DNA of 64,000 bases from positions 124,001 to 188,000 of the forward strand of contig DASRJE010000198.1 of NCBI GenBank assembly GCA_035649635.1, in the 5' to 3' direction. Shown piece after piece: positions 17,413 through 25,943 of the stretch. Within the stretch, counting starts at the first letter, position 1. Each line of letters starts with the position of its first letter. The DNA is from Gp6-AA40 sp035649635. Lineage in GTDB: Bacteria; Acidobacteriota; Vicinamibacteria; Vicinamibacterales; UBA2999. Below the pieces are notes generated by a model. The model was not told the DNA's origin. It saw only the letters and a program-made list of their open reading frames with translations, and did no database searches. Both the position numbers and the translations under genes were made by a program.

Positions 17413-17949
17413 ATGAAACGCGTGTATGGGTTCGTCGCAATCTCGGTCTTGCTTGTCTCGTGTTCCCCATCGCAGCCGGCGGCGCCGGCCGCACCAGCCG
17501 CACCGGCAGCCAAGGCGTACGGCACGCTCGCGCAGGTGATGCGGGGCATACCGTTCCCCAATTCCAACATCATCTTCGACACGCAGACCACCGACCCCGC
17601 TGCCGCACAGAAGCCGGCCGAAGGCCAGAACGCGTCGGCGCAGTTCTCGGGAGTGTACGGAGGATGGCAGGCAGTCGAGAACGCAGGGATCGCCTTGCAG
17701 GAGACTGGCAACCTGCTGTTGATCCCCGGCCGCATGTGTGAGAACGGTCGTCCCGCGCCGGTCGATCAGGAGGACTTCAAGAAGTGGGCCCAGGGGCTGG
17801 TGGATGCTGGTGCCGCCGCATACAAGGCCGCTCAGTCAAAGAACATGGACCAGATGGTTGAAGTGAGTGGAACGGTGGCCGACGCGTGCGCCGCTTGTCA
17901 CGAGAAGTATCGTGACAAGGAAGATCTGAAGATGCGCTGCATCCCGTAA
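17413..17949 (+). CDS. Cytochrome c-type lipoprotein, one haem site
   Basis: The protein has 178 residues. The N-terminus MKRVYGFVAISVLLVSCS has a lipobox (LVSC), followed by an Ala-Pro linker, so it should be a lipoprotein in the outer or periplasmic leaflet. A single haem-attachment motif CAACH lies near the C-terminus in the order expected for cytochrome c'-like four-helix proteins. GGAGG lies six bases before ATG. Two DUF6644-like membrane proteins follow, suggesting a small membrane redox unit. It is the only c-type cytochrome seen in the window. Confidence 0.85.
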   Translation: MKRVYGFVAISVLLVSCSPSQPAAPAAPAAPAAKAYGTLAQVMRGIPFPNSNIIFDTQTTDPAAAQKPAEGQNASAQFSGVYGGWQAVENAGIALQETGNLLLIPGRMCENGRPAPVDQEDFKKWAQGLVDAGAAAYKAAQSKNMDQMVEVSGTVADACAACHEKYRDKEDLKMRCIP

Positions 17950-17984
17950 GAGGCGATCACCGAGCCCGACTCTCGAGGCACTGA

Positions 17985-18500
17985 ATGGCCGAAATGATGA
18001 TGCCGTTGCGTAACGTGTTTCAGTGGGTGAGCGAGTTTCCCACGAGCATCGCCATCCGGGAGTCATTGTTCTTCTCGCCCTACCTGACGGTGGCCCATGT
18101 GATCAGCATGTGTCTGTTCGCGGGCCTGATCGTGATGATGGATCTGCGGCTTCTTGGCGTCGGGAACATGAGCACGCCGTTCTCGGAGCTGCAGAAGCGG
18201 CTGTTCCCGTGGCAGATGTTGGGAATGGGGATGAGCTCGGTTACCGGGCTCACCCTCGCCTACTCAGACCCGATGCGCTTCTACGTCAACATCTTTTTCT
18301 GGACGAAGATGCTGGTGATGGTCCTCGCTGGCATCAACGCGTGGGCATTCCACTACATCACCTACAACTCGGTCGTATCGTGGGATTCGAGGGCGACCAC
18401 GCCGTTCGGAGCGAAGCTGTCGGGTGCCCTTGGCATGCTGCTGTGGGCCATTGTCATCGTGTCTGGACGGCTGATTCCGTACAACTGGTTCCAGAATTAG
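17985..18500 (+). CDS. DUF6644-like integral membrane protein 1
   Basis: This is a 171-residue protein with four membrane helices. The blocks YLTVAHVISMCLFAGLIVMM, DLRLLGVG, MLGMGMSSVTGLTLAYSDP and KMLVMVLAGINAWAFHY match the layout of small DUF6644-type proteins (H in helix 1, D-L-R-L-L-G after helix 2). Conserved histidines in helices 1 and 3 could bind haem, but that is inference. It sits 35 bp after the cytochrome gene and is homologous to the next gene. Confidence 0.7.
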   Translation: MAEMMMPLRNVFQWVSEFPTSIAIRESLFFSPYLTVAHVISMCLFAGLIVMMDLRLLGVGNMSTPFSELQKRLFPWQMLGMGMSSVTGLTLAYSDPMRFYVNIFFWTKMLVMVLAGINAWAFHYITYNSVVSWDSRATTPFGAKLSGALGMLLWAIVIVSGRLIPYNWFQN

Positions 18501-18506
18501 TGAAAA

Positions 18507-18529
18507 GTCCGGCTGAAGCCGGACGCTAC
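18507..18529 (-). repeat. REP-like GTAG hairpin, copy 5
   Basis: On the minus strand GTAGC precedes GTCCGGC-TTCA-GCCGGAC, a perfect 7-bp stem. It sits in the 55-bp gap between the two DUF6644-like genes. Confidence 0.8.
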
Positions 18530-18555
18530 GTCGAGACTGATCAGGAGTCGATCGA

Positions 18556-19023
18556 ATGCTACAGGGGTTCTTCGAGGCGATGGGGCAATGGCCGATTAGT
18601 CAGGCGATCGGGTCTTCCATTTGGATTTATCCGCTCATCCAGGCGATTCACCTGGTGTTTCTCGCACTGTTCGCCGGCGGGATGATGATCGTCGACCTGC
18701 GATTGCTCGGCTACGGAATGCGATCGAAGACGGTTTCCCAGGTCGCCAGCGACGCGCGACCCTGGGTGATTATCGGGTTCCTGGGCCTGGTCGCGACCGG
18801 CGTTCCGCAGTTGATGCAGAACTCCACGCGCGAGTACTTCAGCGAGTTCTTCTGGTACAAGATGTACCTGATCGCGTTCGGCCTGATCTTCCTGTTCACT
18901 GTGCGTCGCAAGATGACGCAGGGCGCTGAAGCAACAACGGCCTCCAAGGTCGTGGGGCTGATCTCGATGGCGATCTGGACGGGAGTGACGATCAACGCCC
19001 GGTTGATTGGACTGTTTACTTAG
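18556..19023 (+). CDS. DUF6644-like integral membrane protein 2
   Basis: This is a 155-residue paralogue of the preceding gene with four membrane helices: SIWIYPLIQAIHLVFLALFA, IVDLRLLGYGM, WVIIGFLGLVATGVPQLM and FWYKMYLIAFGLIFLFTV. It keeps the helix-1 His and the D-L-R-L-L-G turn. AGGAG lies nine bases before ATG. The two probably form a hetero-complex next to the cytochrome c lipoprotein. The 3' end overlaps a small convergent gene by 8 bp. Confidence 0.7.
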   Translation: MLQGFFEAMGQWPISQAIGSSIWIYPLIQAIHLVFLALFAGGMMIVDLRLLGYGMRSKTVSQVASDARPWVIIGFLGLVATGVPQLMQNSTREYFSEFFWYKMYLIAFGLIFLFTVRRKMTQGAEATTASKVVGLISMAIWTGVTINARLIGLFT

Positions 19024-19252
19024 CTCGCGTCTCCGGAACCTTCCCCAGACCCGCAGCCAGCAGGAATCCGCCGAGGGCCACGGCGCAGATCACCGTGAGC
19101 ATGATCACGGTCCAAATCAACCACCAGCCGGGGCCTGTTCCGCGCTCCTCGGCGATAGCCTTGGTGGGGACGAGGTTCATTCCCAGAATCACGTTCAGGA
19201 TCGCGATGACGAGCACCACGATGCCTGCAACGATCCACACGTTTCGGTTCAT
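19016..19252 (-). CDS. Small two-helix membrane protein, unknown function
   Basis: A 78-residue protein from ATG 19252 with two hydrophobic helices, VWIVAGIVVLVIAILNVILG and WWLIWTVIMLTVICAVALGG, separated by a short polar loop. The C-terminal tail is basic. I do not recognise a family. It overlaps the DUF6644-like gene tail-to-tail, and the AT-rich palindromic region lies upstream. Confidence 0.6.
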   Translation of the reverse strand: MNRNVWIVAGIVVLVIAILNVILGMNLVPTKAIAEERGTGPGWWLIWTVIMLTVICAVALGGFLLAAGLGKVPETRAK

Positions 19253-19280
19253 TCGTTTGAGTCTCCCCGGCAGGGCATTT

Positions 19281-19414
19281 AACGATCGTTGATTAGCGAT
19301 TGTTGATTCGTTGGCGATTGTCGATCGTAGATTCTTGATCGATTGCAATCACTAATCAAAAATCACCACTCACCAACGAATCTCAAAAATCACCCATCGA
19401 AGATCGACGATGTT
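19281..19414. repeat. AT-rich nested palindrome region
   Basis: Inverted arms TTGATTAGCGATTG (19289-19302) with CAATCACTAATCAA (19346-19359; 13 of 14 pair), and GATTCGTTGG (19305-19314) with CCAACGAATC (19373-19382). Composition contrasts sharply with the GC-rich surroundings and resembles the hairpin at 36268-36314. It may end transcription of the 19415-22908 operon. Confidence 0.6.
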
Positions 19415-20551
19415 CTAGTTGGGTCCCGCGCCGCGACCGGCAGCGGGAATGAGGCCTCCCGGGCCCGCCTCGCCGATCGGCTGTCCGCCGACTCCGAGGC
19501 CATCCTGCACTGGACGACGGGGACGTATGATGCCGAGCTTCAGATCGGCTTCCACCTTCTGGTCTTCCGCGCGCTCGGCGCCGAGTGACTGCCGGACGGC
19601 GTAGTTGCCTTCATGGCACTCGTAGGGCAGGAGAGTGCCTCCATCGAGGGGCGTCAGCGGCAAAGACAGCGTGAACGGACGCACGTACGTCACCGGATCG
19701 TCGACGGTGATCTGGTACTGAAGAACCTGATCCGCCACGCGCTTGAAGCGCTCCGTGATCGTCATCTTGTCACTGTGGCGCAGGCCGTTGCCGTTCGGGC
19801 CGATGCTGGTCTTGTCGGTCAGGTTCGTCGTCTCGATCACCAGTTCGTCGCCTTCCCAGCGCGCGCGCGAATCACCCAGATACTGCTTGATGCTCGGCGA
19901 CACGTGCGGCCGGCCGTCGGTGTAGAAGAACCGCGAGTCGTGAATCATCTCGTAGCTGATCGCGACCACGCCGGGCGCCTGGACAATGCGGTTGCCGTTG
20001 CCGTAGACCACACGCATCACCGATCCGACGATGCCGCGAGTGATGCAGCGATCGTACAAGGTGAAGTCCTCGGTCGAGTCGAAGGGTCCATTGCCGAACG
20101 TGCCCTGATCGCGCGGCGCGCGACGCTTTTGCGCGTCGGCCGTGAAGGCCGGCGTGCGGCCGTCGGCGGGATCGACGATGAGCGAAGTCTGGCGGAACGC
20201 GCGCCTCGCAAAATCACCACGGAAGGAGCCGACCGCGTTTTCGGCGTTGTTAATGCCGGTCTGAATCTGTTTCTGCCGCGCGGCGAATTCCTCGTCGTTC
20301 AAGTACAGCCGGTCGCCGAAGTTCTGCGGCCGCGACATTGGCATCGTCGCATCGTCGCTGCTCCAGACGCCCTGCAGATCCGGGTCACCCCACGGCGTCT
20401 TCGGGACTGTGTAGGGAACCGCGGGACCGCCGTTGTACGCGGTGATGACCAGTGCAGGTGTGCTGCTCTGACCGGACAATGGCAGCGAAGCCAGCGTAAC
20501 GAGCGCCATCGTGCTGACTGCACCGAGTGACGCCAGAACTCGCCTATTCAT
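19415..20551 (-). CDS. Secreted WGDPD-family protein (paralogue A1-1)
   Basis: The protein has 378 residues with an N-terminal signal peptide ending near LPLSGQS, so it is exported. Family blocks in order are PKTPWGDPDLQGVWSSDD (about 50-68), FARRAFRQTSLIVDP, YDRCITRGIVGSV, VYGNGNRIVQAPG, DGRPHVSPSIKQYLGDSRAR, WEGDELVIETTNL, HSDKMTITERFKRV and ECHEGNY. The mature chain has just two cysteines (DRC and ECH), likely a disulfide. The tail is Gly-rich. AAGGAG precedes ATG by eight bases. It is the last gene of a three-paralogue operon. Molecular function is unknown. Confidence 0.85.
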   Translation of the reverse strand: MNRRVLASLGAVSTMALVTLASLPLSGQSSTPALVITAYNGGPAVPYTVPKTPWGDPDLQGVWSSDDATMPMSRPQNFGDRLYLNDEEFAARQKQIQTGINNAENAVGSFRGDFARRAFRQTSLIVDPADGRTPAFTADAQKRRAPRDQGTFGNGPFDSTEDFTLYDRCITRGIVGSVMRVVYGNGNRIVQAPGVVAISYEMIHDSRFFYTDGRPHVSPSIKQYLGDSRARWEGDELVIETTNLTDKTSIGPNGNGLRHSDKMTITERFKRVADQVLQYQITVDDPVTYVRPFTLSLPLTPLDGGTLLPYECHEGNYAVRQSLGAERAEDQKVEADLKLGIIRPRRPVQDGLGVGGQPIGEAGPGGLIPAAGRGAGPN

Positions 20552-20575
20552 CAGTCGTCTCCTTCGCCTCCGATC

Positions 20576-21724
20576 TTATCTCTCCTGATCCCCTTCAGGC
20601 GGCGCACCACCAGCGCGTCCGGCTGCCGGGGCCGCTGCTCCTCCGCGACCACCGCCACCGGCTTGTGGGTTGCCGTCCTGCACAGGTCGGCGCGGGCGGA
20701 TGATTCCGCGCTTGAGGTCGGCTTCGAGCTTCTGATCCTCTGCCCGTTCAGCTCCGAGCGACTGAAGGATTGCAAGATTGCCTTCGTGGCAGTCGTAGGG
20801 CAACAGCACGTTCCCCTCGAGCGGGGTCAACGGGAGCGACAACGTGAACGGGCGGACGTAGGTGATCGGATCGTCGATGGTCATCTGATATTGGATGACG
20901 TCCGCTGCCACGCGCTTGAAGCGCTCGGCGATCGTCATCTTGTCGCTGTGACGCAGGCCGTTGCCATTGAGCCCGATGCTCGTCCGGTCCGTCAGGTTCG
21001 TCGTCTCGACGACCAGTTCGTCACCGTCCCACCGCGCGCGGGAGTCGCCGAGCAACTGGCGGATGCTCGGTGAGACGTGCGCCCGACCGTCCGTGTAGAG
21101 CACCCGCGTGTCGTGAATCATCTCGTAGCTGATGGCCACCATACCGGGTGCCTGAACGATTCGGTTGCCGTTCCCGTAGACGACGCGCAACACCGAACCC
21201 ACGATGCCGCGCGTGATGCAGCGGTCGTACATCGTGAAGTCTTCCGGTGTGTTGAACGGACCGTCGCCGAAGGTGCCACGATCGCGCGGCGCCCGCCGCT
21301 TCTCGGCGGCCGGCGTGAAGGCGGGCGTGCGTCCGTCGGGAGGGTCGACGATGAGCGAGGTCTGCCGGAACGAGCGTCGCGCGTAGTCGCCGCGGAATGT
21401 CCCGATCGCGTTCAGCGCGTTCTGGATGCCCTGCTGCGTCTGCTTCTGGCGTGCCGCCCACTGCTCGTCGCTCTGATACAGGTTGGTGCCGACGTCCACC
21501 GGTCTCTGCATCGGGATTCCGCTCGTGTCGTCGCTTGACCAGACACCCTGGAGATCCGGATCGCCCCATGGCGTTCTCGGGACTGTGTACGGGATTGGTG
21601 ATCCTGCGTTGTAGGCCGTGACAACGAGTGGCGGGGCGGATGTGCCCTGGCCTGAGATGGATAAGGACGCAAGTGAGGCAATCGCCAAAGCGACGACCGA
21701 TGACGCAATTGCTCTAGTACACAT
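20576..21724 (-). CDS. Secreted WGDPD-family protein (paralogue A1-2)
   Basis: This is a 382-residue close paralogue of its neighbours, starting at ATG 21724 with AAGGAG six bases upstream. An upstream extension to 21757 would put residues before the signal peptide. The signal segment is SSVVALAIASLASLSISGQG. It carries PRTPWGDPDLQGVWSSDD, YDRCITRGIVGSV, YGNGNRIVQAPG, LGDSRARWDGDELVVETTNL and DCHEGNL. Exactly two Cys remain in the mature part. The C-terminus is a Gly/Ala-rich tail (GGGRGGAAAPAAGRAGG). It is the middle gene of the operon, with gaps of 47 and 24 bp. Confidence 0.85.
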   Translation of the reverse strand: MCTRAIASSVVALAIASLASLSISGQGTSAPPLVVTAYNAGSPIPYTVPRTPWGDPDLQGVWSSDDTSGIPMQRPVDVGTNLYQSDEQWAARQKQTQQGIQNALNAIGTFRGDYARRSFRQTSLIVDPPDGRTPAFTPAAEKRRAPRDRGTFGDGPFNTPEDFTMYDRCITRGIVGSVLRVVYGNGNRIVQAPGMVAISYEMIHDTRVLYTDGRAHVSPSIRQLLGDSRARWDGDELVVETTNLTDRTSIGLNGNGLRHSDKMTIAERFKRVAADVIQYQMTIDDPITYVRPFTLSLPLTPLEGNVLLPYDCHEGNLAILQSLGAERAEDQKLEADLKRGIIRPRRPVQDGNPQAGGGGRGGAAAPAAGRAGGAPPEGDQER

Positions 21725-21771
21725 GCAGTGCTCCTTGTCGGCTCCAGGTCCGGGCACGTAACTCTGCGGCG

Positions 21772-22908
21772 CTAATTCGCATCCTCAGGATCGCGCGTCG
21801 CTGCCGGTGCGGCACCTGCTGCACGGCCGCGCCCGCCACCGGTGCCACTCTCCTGGACGCCCCGCCGCGGTCGAATGACGCCGCGCTTCAGGTCTGCCTC
21901 GACCGCTCGATCTTCGGCGCGCTCGGCGCCGAGCGATTGCAGGATCGCGAGGTTCCCTTCGTGGCAGTCGTATGGGAGCAGCATGCCGCCGTCCAGAGGC
22001 GTCAGCGGAAACGACATCGTGAACGGCCGTTCATACGTCACCGGGTCGTCGACCGTGAACTGATACTGAAGGATGTCATTCGCCACACGCTTGAAGCGCT
22101 CGGTAATGACCATCTTCGCGCTGTGACGAAGGCCGTTGCCGTTGCCGCCGATGCTGGTCCGGTCCGTCAGGTTCGTGGTTTCTACGACGAGCTCGTCGCC
22201 TTCCCATCGTGCTCTGGAGTCGCCGAGTAGCTGCCGGATGCTGGGTGAGATGTGCGGGCGCCCATCCGTGTACAGGACGCGCGTGTCGTGAATCATCTCG
22301 TAGCTGATGGCCACCATGCCGGGCGCCTGAACGATCCGGTTGCCGTTCCCGTAGACGACGCGCAACACTGAACCCACGATGCCGCGCGTGATGCAACGGT
22401 CGTACATCGTGAAGTCTTCCGGCGTGTTGAACGGACCATCGCCAAACGTTCCCCGATCCCGGGACGCTCGCCGCTTCAACGCTTCTGCCGTGAATGCCGG
22501 CATACGGCCGTCGGGCGGGTCGACGATGATCGATGTCTGGCGAAACGCCCGCCGCGCGAAGTCGTTTCGGAAGGTGCTGGTAGCGTTGTTCTCGCGGTTG
22601 ACGACGTTTGCCTGCACCTGTTTCACGCGTGCGCCGTATTCCTGATCGGATTGGTACAGCTGAGTGCCCAGGGCTGGCGGACGCTCGCGGGGGATTCCTT
22701 CGGTGTCGTCGCTCGACCACGTGCCCTGCAGGTCGGGCTCGCCCCAGGGCGTCTTCGGCGTCACGTAGCTGGTGGGAGGGCCGCCGTTGTGCGCCGTGAT
22801 GACCAGCGGAGGAGCGGAACCGGATGTGCTCTGGCCAGCAACGGGTAGTGACCCCGCGAACGCGATAACCGCAGCGACTGCTATGGATGCGAGAACTCGC
22901 GTGATCAT
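21772..22908 (-). CDS. Secreted WGDPD-family protein (paralogue A1-3)
   Basis: The protein has 378 residues from ATG 22908, preceded by AAGGAG. The frame is open to 23217, but the signal peptide ITRVLASIAVAAVIAFAGSL fixes the start. It has the complete family block set, including PKTPWGEPDLQGTWSSDD (E instead of the first D), YDRCITRGIVGSV, LGDSRARWEGDELVVETTNL and DCHEGNL, with two mature cysteines. It is the first gene of the leftward operon; a TATAAT box lies about 92 bp upstream. The function is unknown; tandem duplication with the next two genes is evident. Confidence 0.85.
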   Translation of the reverse strand: MITRVLASIAVAAVIAFAGSLPVAGQSTSGSAPPLVITAHNGGPPTSYVTPKTPWGEPDLQGTWSSDDTEGIPRERPPALGTQLYQSDQEYGARVKQVQANVVNRENNATSTFRNDFARRAFRQTSIIVDPPDGRMPAFTAEALKRRASRDRGTFGDGPFNTPEDFTMYDRCITRGIVGSVLRVVYGNGNRIVQAPGMVAISYEMIHDTRVLYTDGRPHISPSIRQLLGDSRARWEGDELVVETTNLTDRTSIGGNGNGLRHSAKMVITERFKRVANDILQYQFTVDDPVTYERPFTMSFPLTPLDGGMLLPYDCHEGNLAILQSLGAERAEDRAVEADLKRGVIRPRRGVQESGTGGGRGRAAGAAPAATRDPEDAN

Positions 22909-22992
22909 GTCCTGACTCCTTACGAAAGCAACACGGGCCCGACCGCCAGGCGCCCGAACGCCAGAGCCGCGATGACCGGAAGTCGATGATTG

Positions 22993-23005
22993 CGTGCGTA
23001 TTATA
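22993..23005 (-). promoter_or_regulatory. Candidate -10 box for the three-paralogue operon
   Basis: A consensus TATAAT is read on the minus strand at 23005-23000, giving a start site near 22993 and a leader of about 85 bases. No convincing -35 is seen. The local nine bases GTATTATAC are self-complementary around the box. The rest of the 22909-23115 gap shows nothing else. Confidence 0.4.
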
Positions 23006-23115
23006 CGGCCCCGGACATCCGCTTCGTTTCGTCTCGACCGGTGATTGCAGCGCGGAGGTGCGCAGAGTCCCGCTTCGATTGGCTCCGGGGCCGTCGAATC
23101 TGTTAGCTTATGTGT

Positions 23116-23373
23116 ATGAAACGCACGAATGTTGTGCTTGATGAGGACTTGTTGGAGGAAGCCGTACGCCTGAGCGGCGAACGTACGTACTCCCGGACCA
23201 TCGAGCGTGCCCTCCACGAAATGGTGCGTCGTGCCAAAGCGCGCGGCATCGATCAGTTAGCCGGTACTGGTCTGTGGCAGGGCGACCTGGGTGAGATGCG
23301 CGGTGACACGACGTCCGCCGTGCGCGAAACGCGAGGCGTCTATCGCTCCCGGAAGCGACGTGTTTCTCGTTGA
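23116..23373 (+). CDS. vapB: VapB-type antitoxin
   Basis: This is an 85-residue type II antitoxin. The N-terminus MKRTNVVLDEDLLEEAVRLSG is the beta-strand plus helix DNA-binding part typical of VapB-like (DUF2191) antitoxins, followed by a helix and a basic tail that should occupy the toxin active site. No ribosome site is evident before ATG 23116 (ATG 23110 is two codons earlier), so the mRNA may be leaderless. The stop overlaps the vapC start by 14 bp. Confidence 0.85.
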   Translation: MKRTNVVLDEDLLEEAVRLSGERTYSRTIERALHEMVRRAKARGIDQLAGTGLWQGDLGEMRGDTTSAVRETRGVYRSRKRRVSR

Positions 23374-23773
23374 CACAAGCGCCTGGATCGAAGTGTTTCG
23401 GCGTGGCAGTCGGCTCACCGTCGATCAGCTCGTGCCCGACCGCGATCTCATCGTCACGTGCCCTCCCGTTATTCAAGAAGTCCTTCAGGGTTTCGACGAT
23501 GAGCGAGCTTTCAAGATTGCACGAACAGCGATGCTCGCACTTCCGTGCGTCGGTTTGCCGCTCACCTTACCCATCATCGAGGGTGCGGTGGATATCTATC
23601 GCCGCGCGCGCAGGCAGGGTCTGACCGTGCGCTCGAGCGTGGACTGCCTCATCGCAAGCTGCGCGGCGACATACCACTTGACGGTCGTGCACCGGGACCG
23701 CGATTACGCACAGATTGCCAGGGTGATCGCGCTCGACCACCGCGACATCGGTCGCTTGGCCAAGGACGGCTAA
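23360..23773 (+). CDS. vapC: VapC-type PIN-domain ribonuclease toxin
   Basis: The protein has 137 residues from GTG 23360 with GGAAG upstream. Metal-binding acidic residues of the PIN fold are visible: D in VFLVDTSAWIEVF, E in PPVIQEVLQG, D in SSVDCLIASCA and D in HRDRDYAQIA. VapC enzymes cut tRNA or rRNA when released from VapB. The overlapping antitoxin gene upstream is the standard arrangement. Confidence 0.92.
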   Translation: MFLVDTSAWIEVFRRGSRLTVDQLVPDRDLIVTCPPVIQEVLQGFDDERAFKIARTAMLALPCVGLPLTLPIIEGAVDIYRRARRQGLTVRSSVDCLIASCAATYHLTVVHRDRDYAQIARVIALDHRDIGRLAKDG

Positions 23774-23873
23774 CTATCAACGATTTCGACGGTTTACGGT
23801 AAGATCCGCTGCTGGTCCGTCGGATCGGCCGTCAGATCGCGGCTGCCCGAGAGGGTGGCCAAAGGACTCTTTC

Positions 23874-25943
23874 ATGCGCAGATTCGGTGGATCCCTGTTG
23901 ATCGTCGCCCTTATTGCGGTCGTGACCCTGGCCGCACAGTCGGGTCCCGGGGCTCCCGCTCGAAGTAGTTCGAAGCCATACACGACGTGGACCGCTTATC
24001 AGGGCGGTTCCCACTCCTCGCAGTATTCGGCGCTCGATCAGATCAACAAGTCGAACGTATCCAGGCTCGAGGTCGCCTGGACCTACCCGGTTACTGGGAC
24101 TATCACGTTCAACCCGATTGTCGTTGACGGCGTGATGTTCGTGCAGGCCACAGGCAACGCCATCGTCGCGATCGATGCCGCAAGCGGCAAAGAGATTTGG
24201 CGGCACGCCAACCAGGGTGCGATTGGGGCCAGGGGGATCAATTACTGGGAGAGTCCCGATCGGTCTGACCGCCGGCTGCTGTACCTCAACGCGGGCAACC
24301 TTACCGCCATCAACGCGCAAACGGGCGAGGCGATTACGTCGTTCGGCACGAACGGACGCGTGGATCTGCGCGTCGCCCTATGGCGCGAGGCACGGAATCC
24401 GCTGCAGACGAGCAATCCCGGTCGCATCTTCGAAAACTTGATCATCATCTCGCTGCCGGCGCAAGGCGCCGGTTACGACTCGACGCCCGCTGACGTCCAG
24501 GCGTATGACGTACGGACGGGAAAGATCGTCTGGGTCTTCCACAGCATCCCTCATCCCGGTGAGTTCGGCTACGACACGTGGCCGGAAGGGGCGTACAAGA
24601 AAGCAGGCGGCGTTCACAACTGGAGTGAGTTGACCGTCGACGCGCAGAACGGAATCGCGTTCATTCCCTTTGGCACCGCGCGCTTCGACTTCTACGGCGG
24701 TGACCGGCCGGGAAACAACCTGTTCGCCAACAGCCTGGTCGCGCTCGATGCGCGGACGGGCAAGCGGCTCTGGCATCACCAGCTCGTCCACCACGATCTG
24801 TGGGACTACGACCTTCCTCAGGCACCCAAGCTGCTCACGCTTCGTCAAAGCGGGCGCAACATCGACGTCGTCGCGCAGGCGACCAAGTTCGGCTTCATCT
24901 TCGTGTTCGATCGCAAAACGGGCCAACCGATATTCCCAATCGAAGAGCGCAAGGTTCCACAGTCCGACGTCCCGGGAGAGAAGAGCTCACCGACGCAGCC
25001 GTTCCCAAGCAAGCCGGCACCGTTCGCAAGGCAGTCGTTTACCGAGAAGGACATCAACCCGTATTTGCCAGAAGCAGAGAAAGAGATGCTGCGCCAGCGG
25101 CTGCGGAGCGTCAGGAACGAGGGCCTCTTCACGCCGCCGAGCCTCGAGGGATCGATCGAACTGCCCGGTCACAATGGCGGCGCCAACTGGGGCAGCTCCG
25201 CCGTCGATCCAATTCGCGGTGAGTTCTACGTCGTCGCCAAGAACATGCCGACGTTGATGCGTCTCGTGCTCAGCAACGAAGAGCCCACTGCCGGAGGCGC
25301 GCTTGGCGGTGGACCGGCGAGCCCGATCGTGACTGCCGAGCAGAAGGCGCAACTGATGGCGGCTGCGAAGGAGGCTGCGTCGAAGGGTCCTGTGCGCTAC
25401 ACGTCGCCGTACGACTTCATGCTCAGTCCAACGAACGGCATGACGGCGATCGGTCCGCCGTGGTCAGAGATCACGGCCTACGATCTCAATACCGGCGAGA
25501 TCAAATGGCGCGTGCCGCACGGCGGCGTGACGGGGCCGCCGGAGCTGGGCATCAAGCCCGACTCCGGGGCTCACATGCCGCGGGGTGGTCCACTCGTGAC
25601 GGCCGGCGGCCTGGTGTTTGTTGCAACCGCTTCGGATCGCACGGTGAGGGCCTACGATCGCGAGTCGGGCAAGGTCGTGTGGACGAACGATCTTCCGACC
25701 GGGTCTGAAGGTGTTCCAGCGACATACGAAGTGGGAGGCCGTCAGTTCATCGTGTTCCCGGTAGCGGCCGGGGCCGGGTTGTTCCCACCGCGTTTCGGAG
25801 GACCGGCACCTCGAGGCGGCGGTGAAGGTGCAGCCGCCGCTGCTGGTCCAGAGGCTCAAGGCGGTGGACGCGGCCGCGGCGGACGCGCAGGCGGGCCGCC
25901 CCCTGCGCCCGGTGCCTACATCGCTTACGCGTTGCCGCGATGA
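23874..25943 (+). CDS. PQQ-type beta-propeller dehydrogenase-like protein 1, secreted
   Basis: This is a 689-residue eight-bladed quinoprotein of the glucose/quinate/alcohol-dehydrogenase type, with signal peptide SLLIVALIAVVTLAAQS. Signature blocks are GGDRPGNNLFANSLVALDA, HHQLVHHDLWDYDLPQAP (active-site W-D-x-D-x-P), GANWGSSAVDP and GGLVFVATASDRTVRAYD. There is no C-terminal CxxCH haem domain, so electrons must leave via another carrier. The C-terminus has a Gly/Ala/Pro-rich insert of about 45 residues before IAYALPR. AAGGA lies before ATG. It overlaps the next gene by 4 bp. Confidence 0.88.
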   Translation: MRRFGGSLLIVALIAVVTLAAQSGPGAPARSSSKPYTTWTAYQGGSHSSQYSALDQINKSNVSRLEVAWTYPVTGTITFNPIVVDGVMFVQATGNAIVAIDAASGKEIWRHANQGAIGARGINYWESPDRSDRRLLYLNAGNLTAINAQTGEAITSFGTNGRVDLRVALWREARNPLQTSNPGRIFENLIIISLPAQGAGYDSTPADVQAYDVRTGKIVWVFHSIPHPGEFGYDTWPEGAYKKAGGVHNWSELTVDAQNGIAFIPFGTARFDFYGGDRPGNNLFANSLVALDARTGKRLWHHQLVHHDLWDYDLPQAPKLLTLRQSGRNIDVVAQATKFGFIFVFDRKTGQPIFPIEERKVPQSDVPGEKSSPTQPFPSKPAPFARQSFTEKDINPYLPEAEKEMLRQRLRSVRNEGLFTPPSLEGSIELPGHNGGANWGSSAVDPIRGEFYVVAKNMPTLMRLVLSNEEPTAGGALGGGPASPIVTAEQKAQLMAAAKEAASKGPVRYTSPYDFMLSPTNGMTAIGPPWSEITAYDLNTGEIKWRVPHGGVTGPPELGIKPDSGAHMPRGGPLVTAGGLVFVATASDRTVRAYDRESGKVVWTNDLPTGSEGVPATYEVGGRQFIVFPVAAGAGLFPPRFGGPAPRGGGEGAAAAAGPEAQGGGRGRGGRAGGPPPAPGAYIAYALPR

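Noticed and set aside
19613..22230. Plus-strand frames of up to 305 codons opposite the WGDPD operon
   Set aside because: The paralogous minus-strand genes produce similar antisense frames in each copy, and the plus frames lack ribosome sites.
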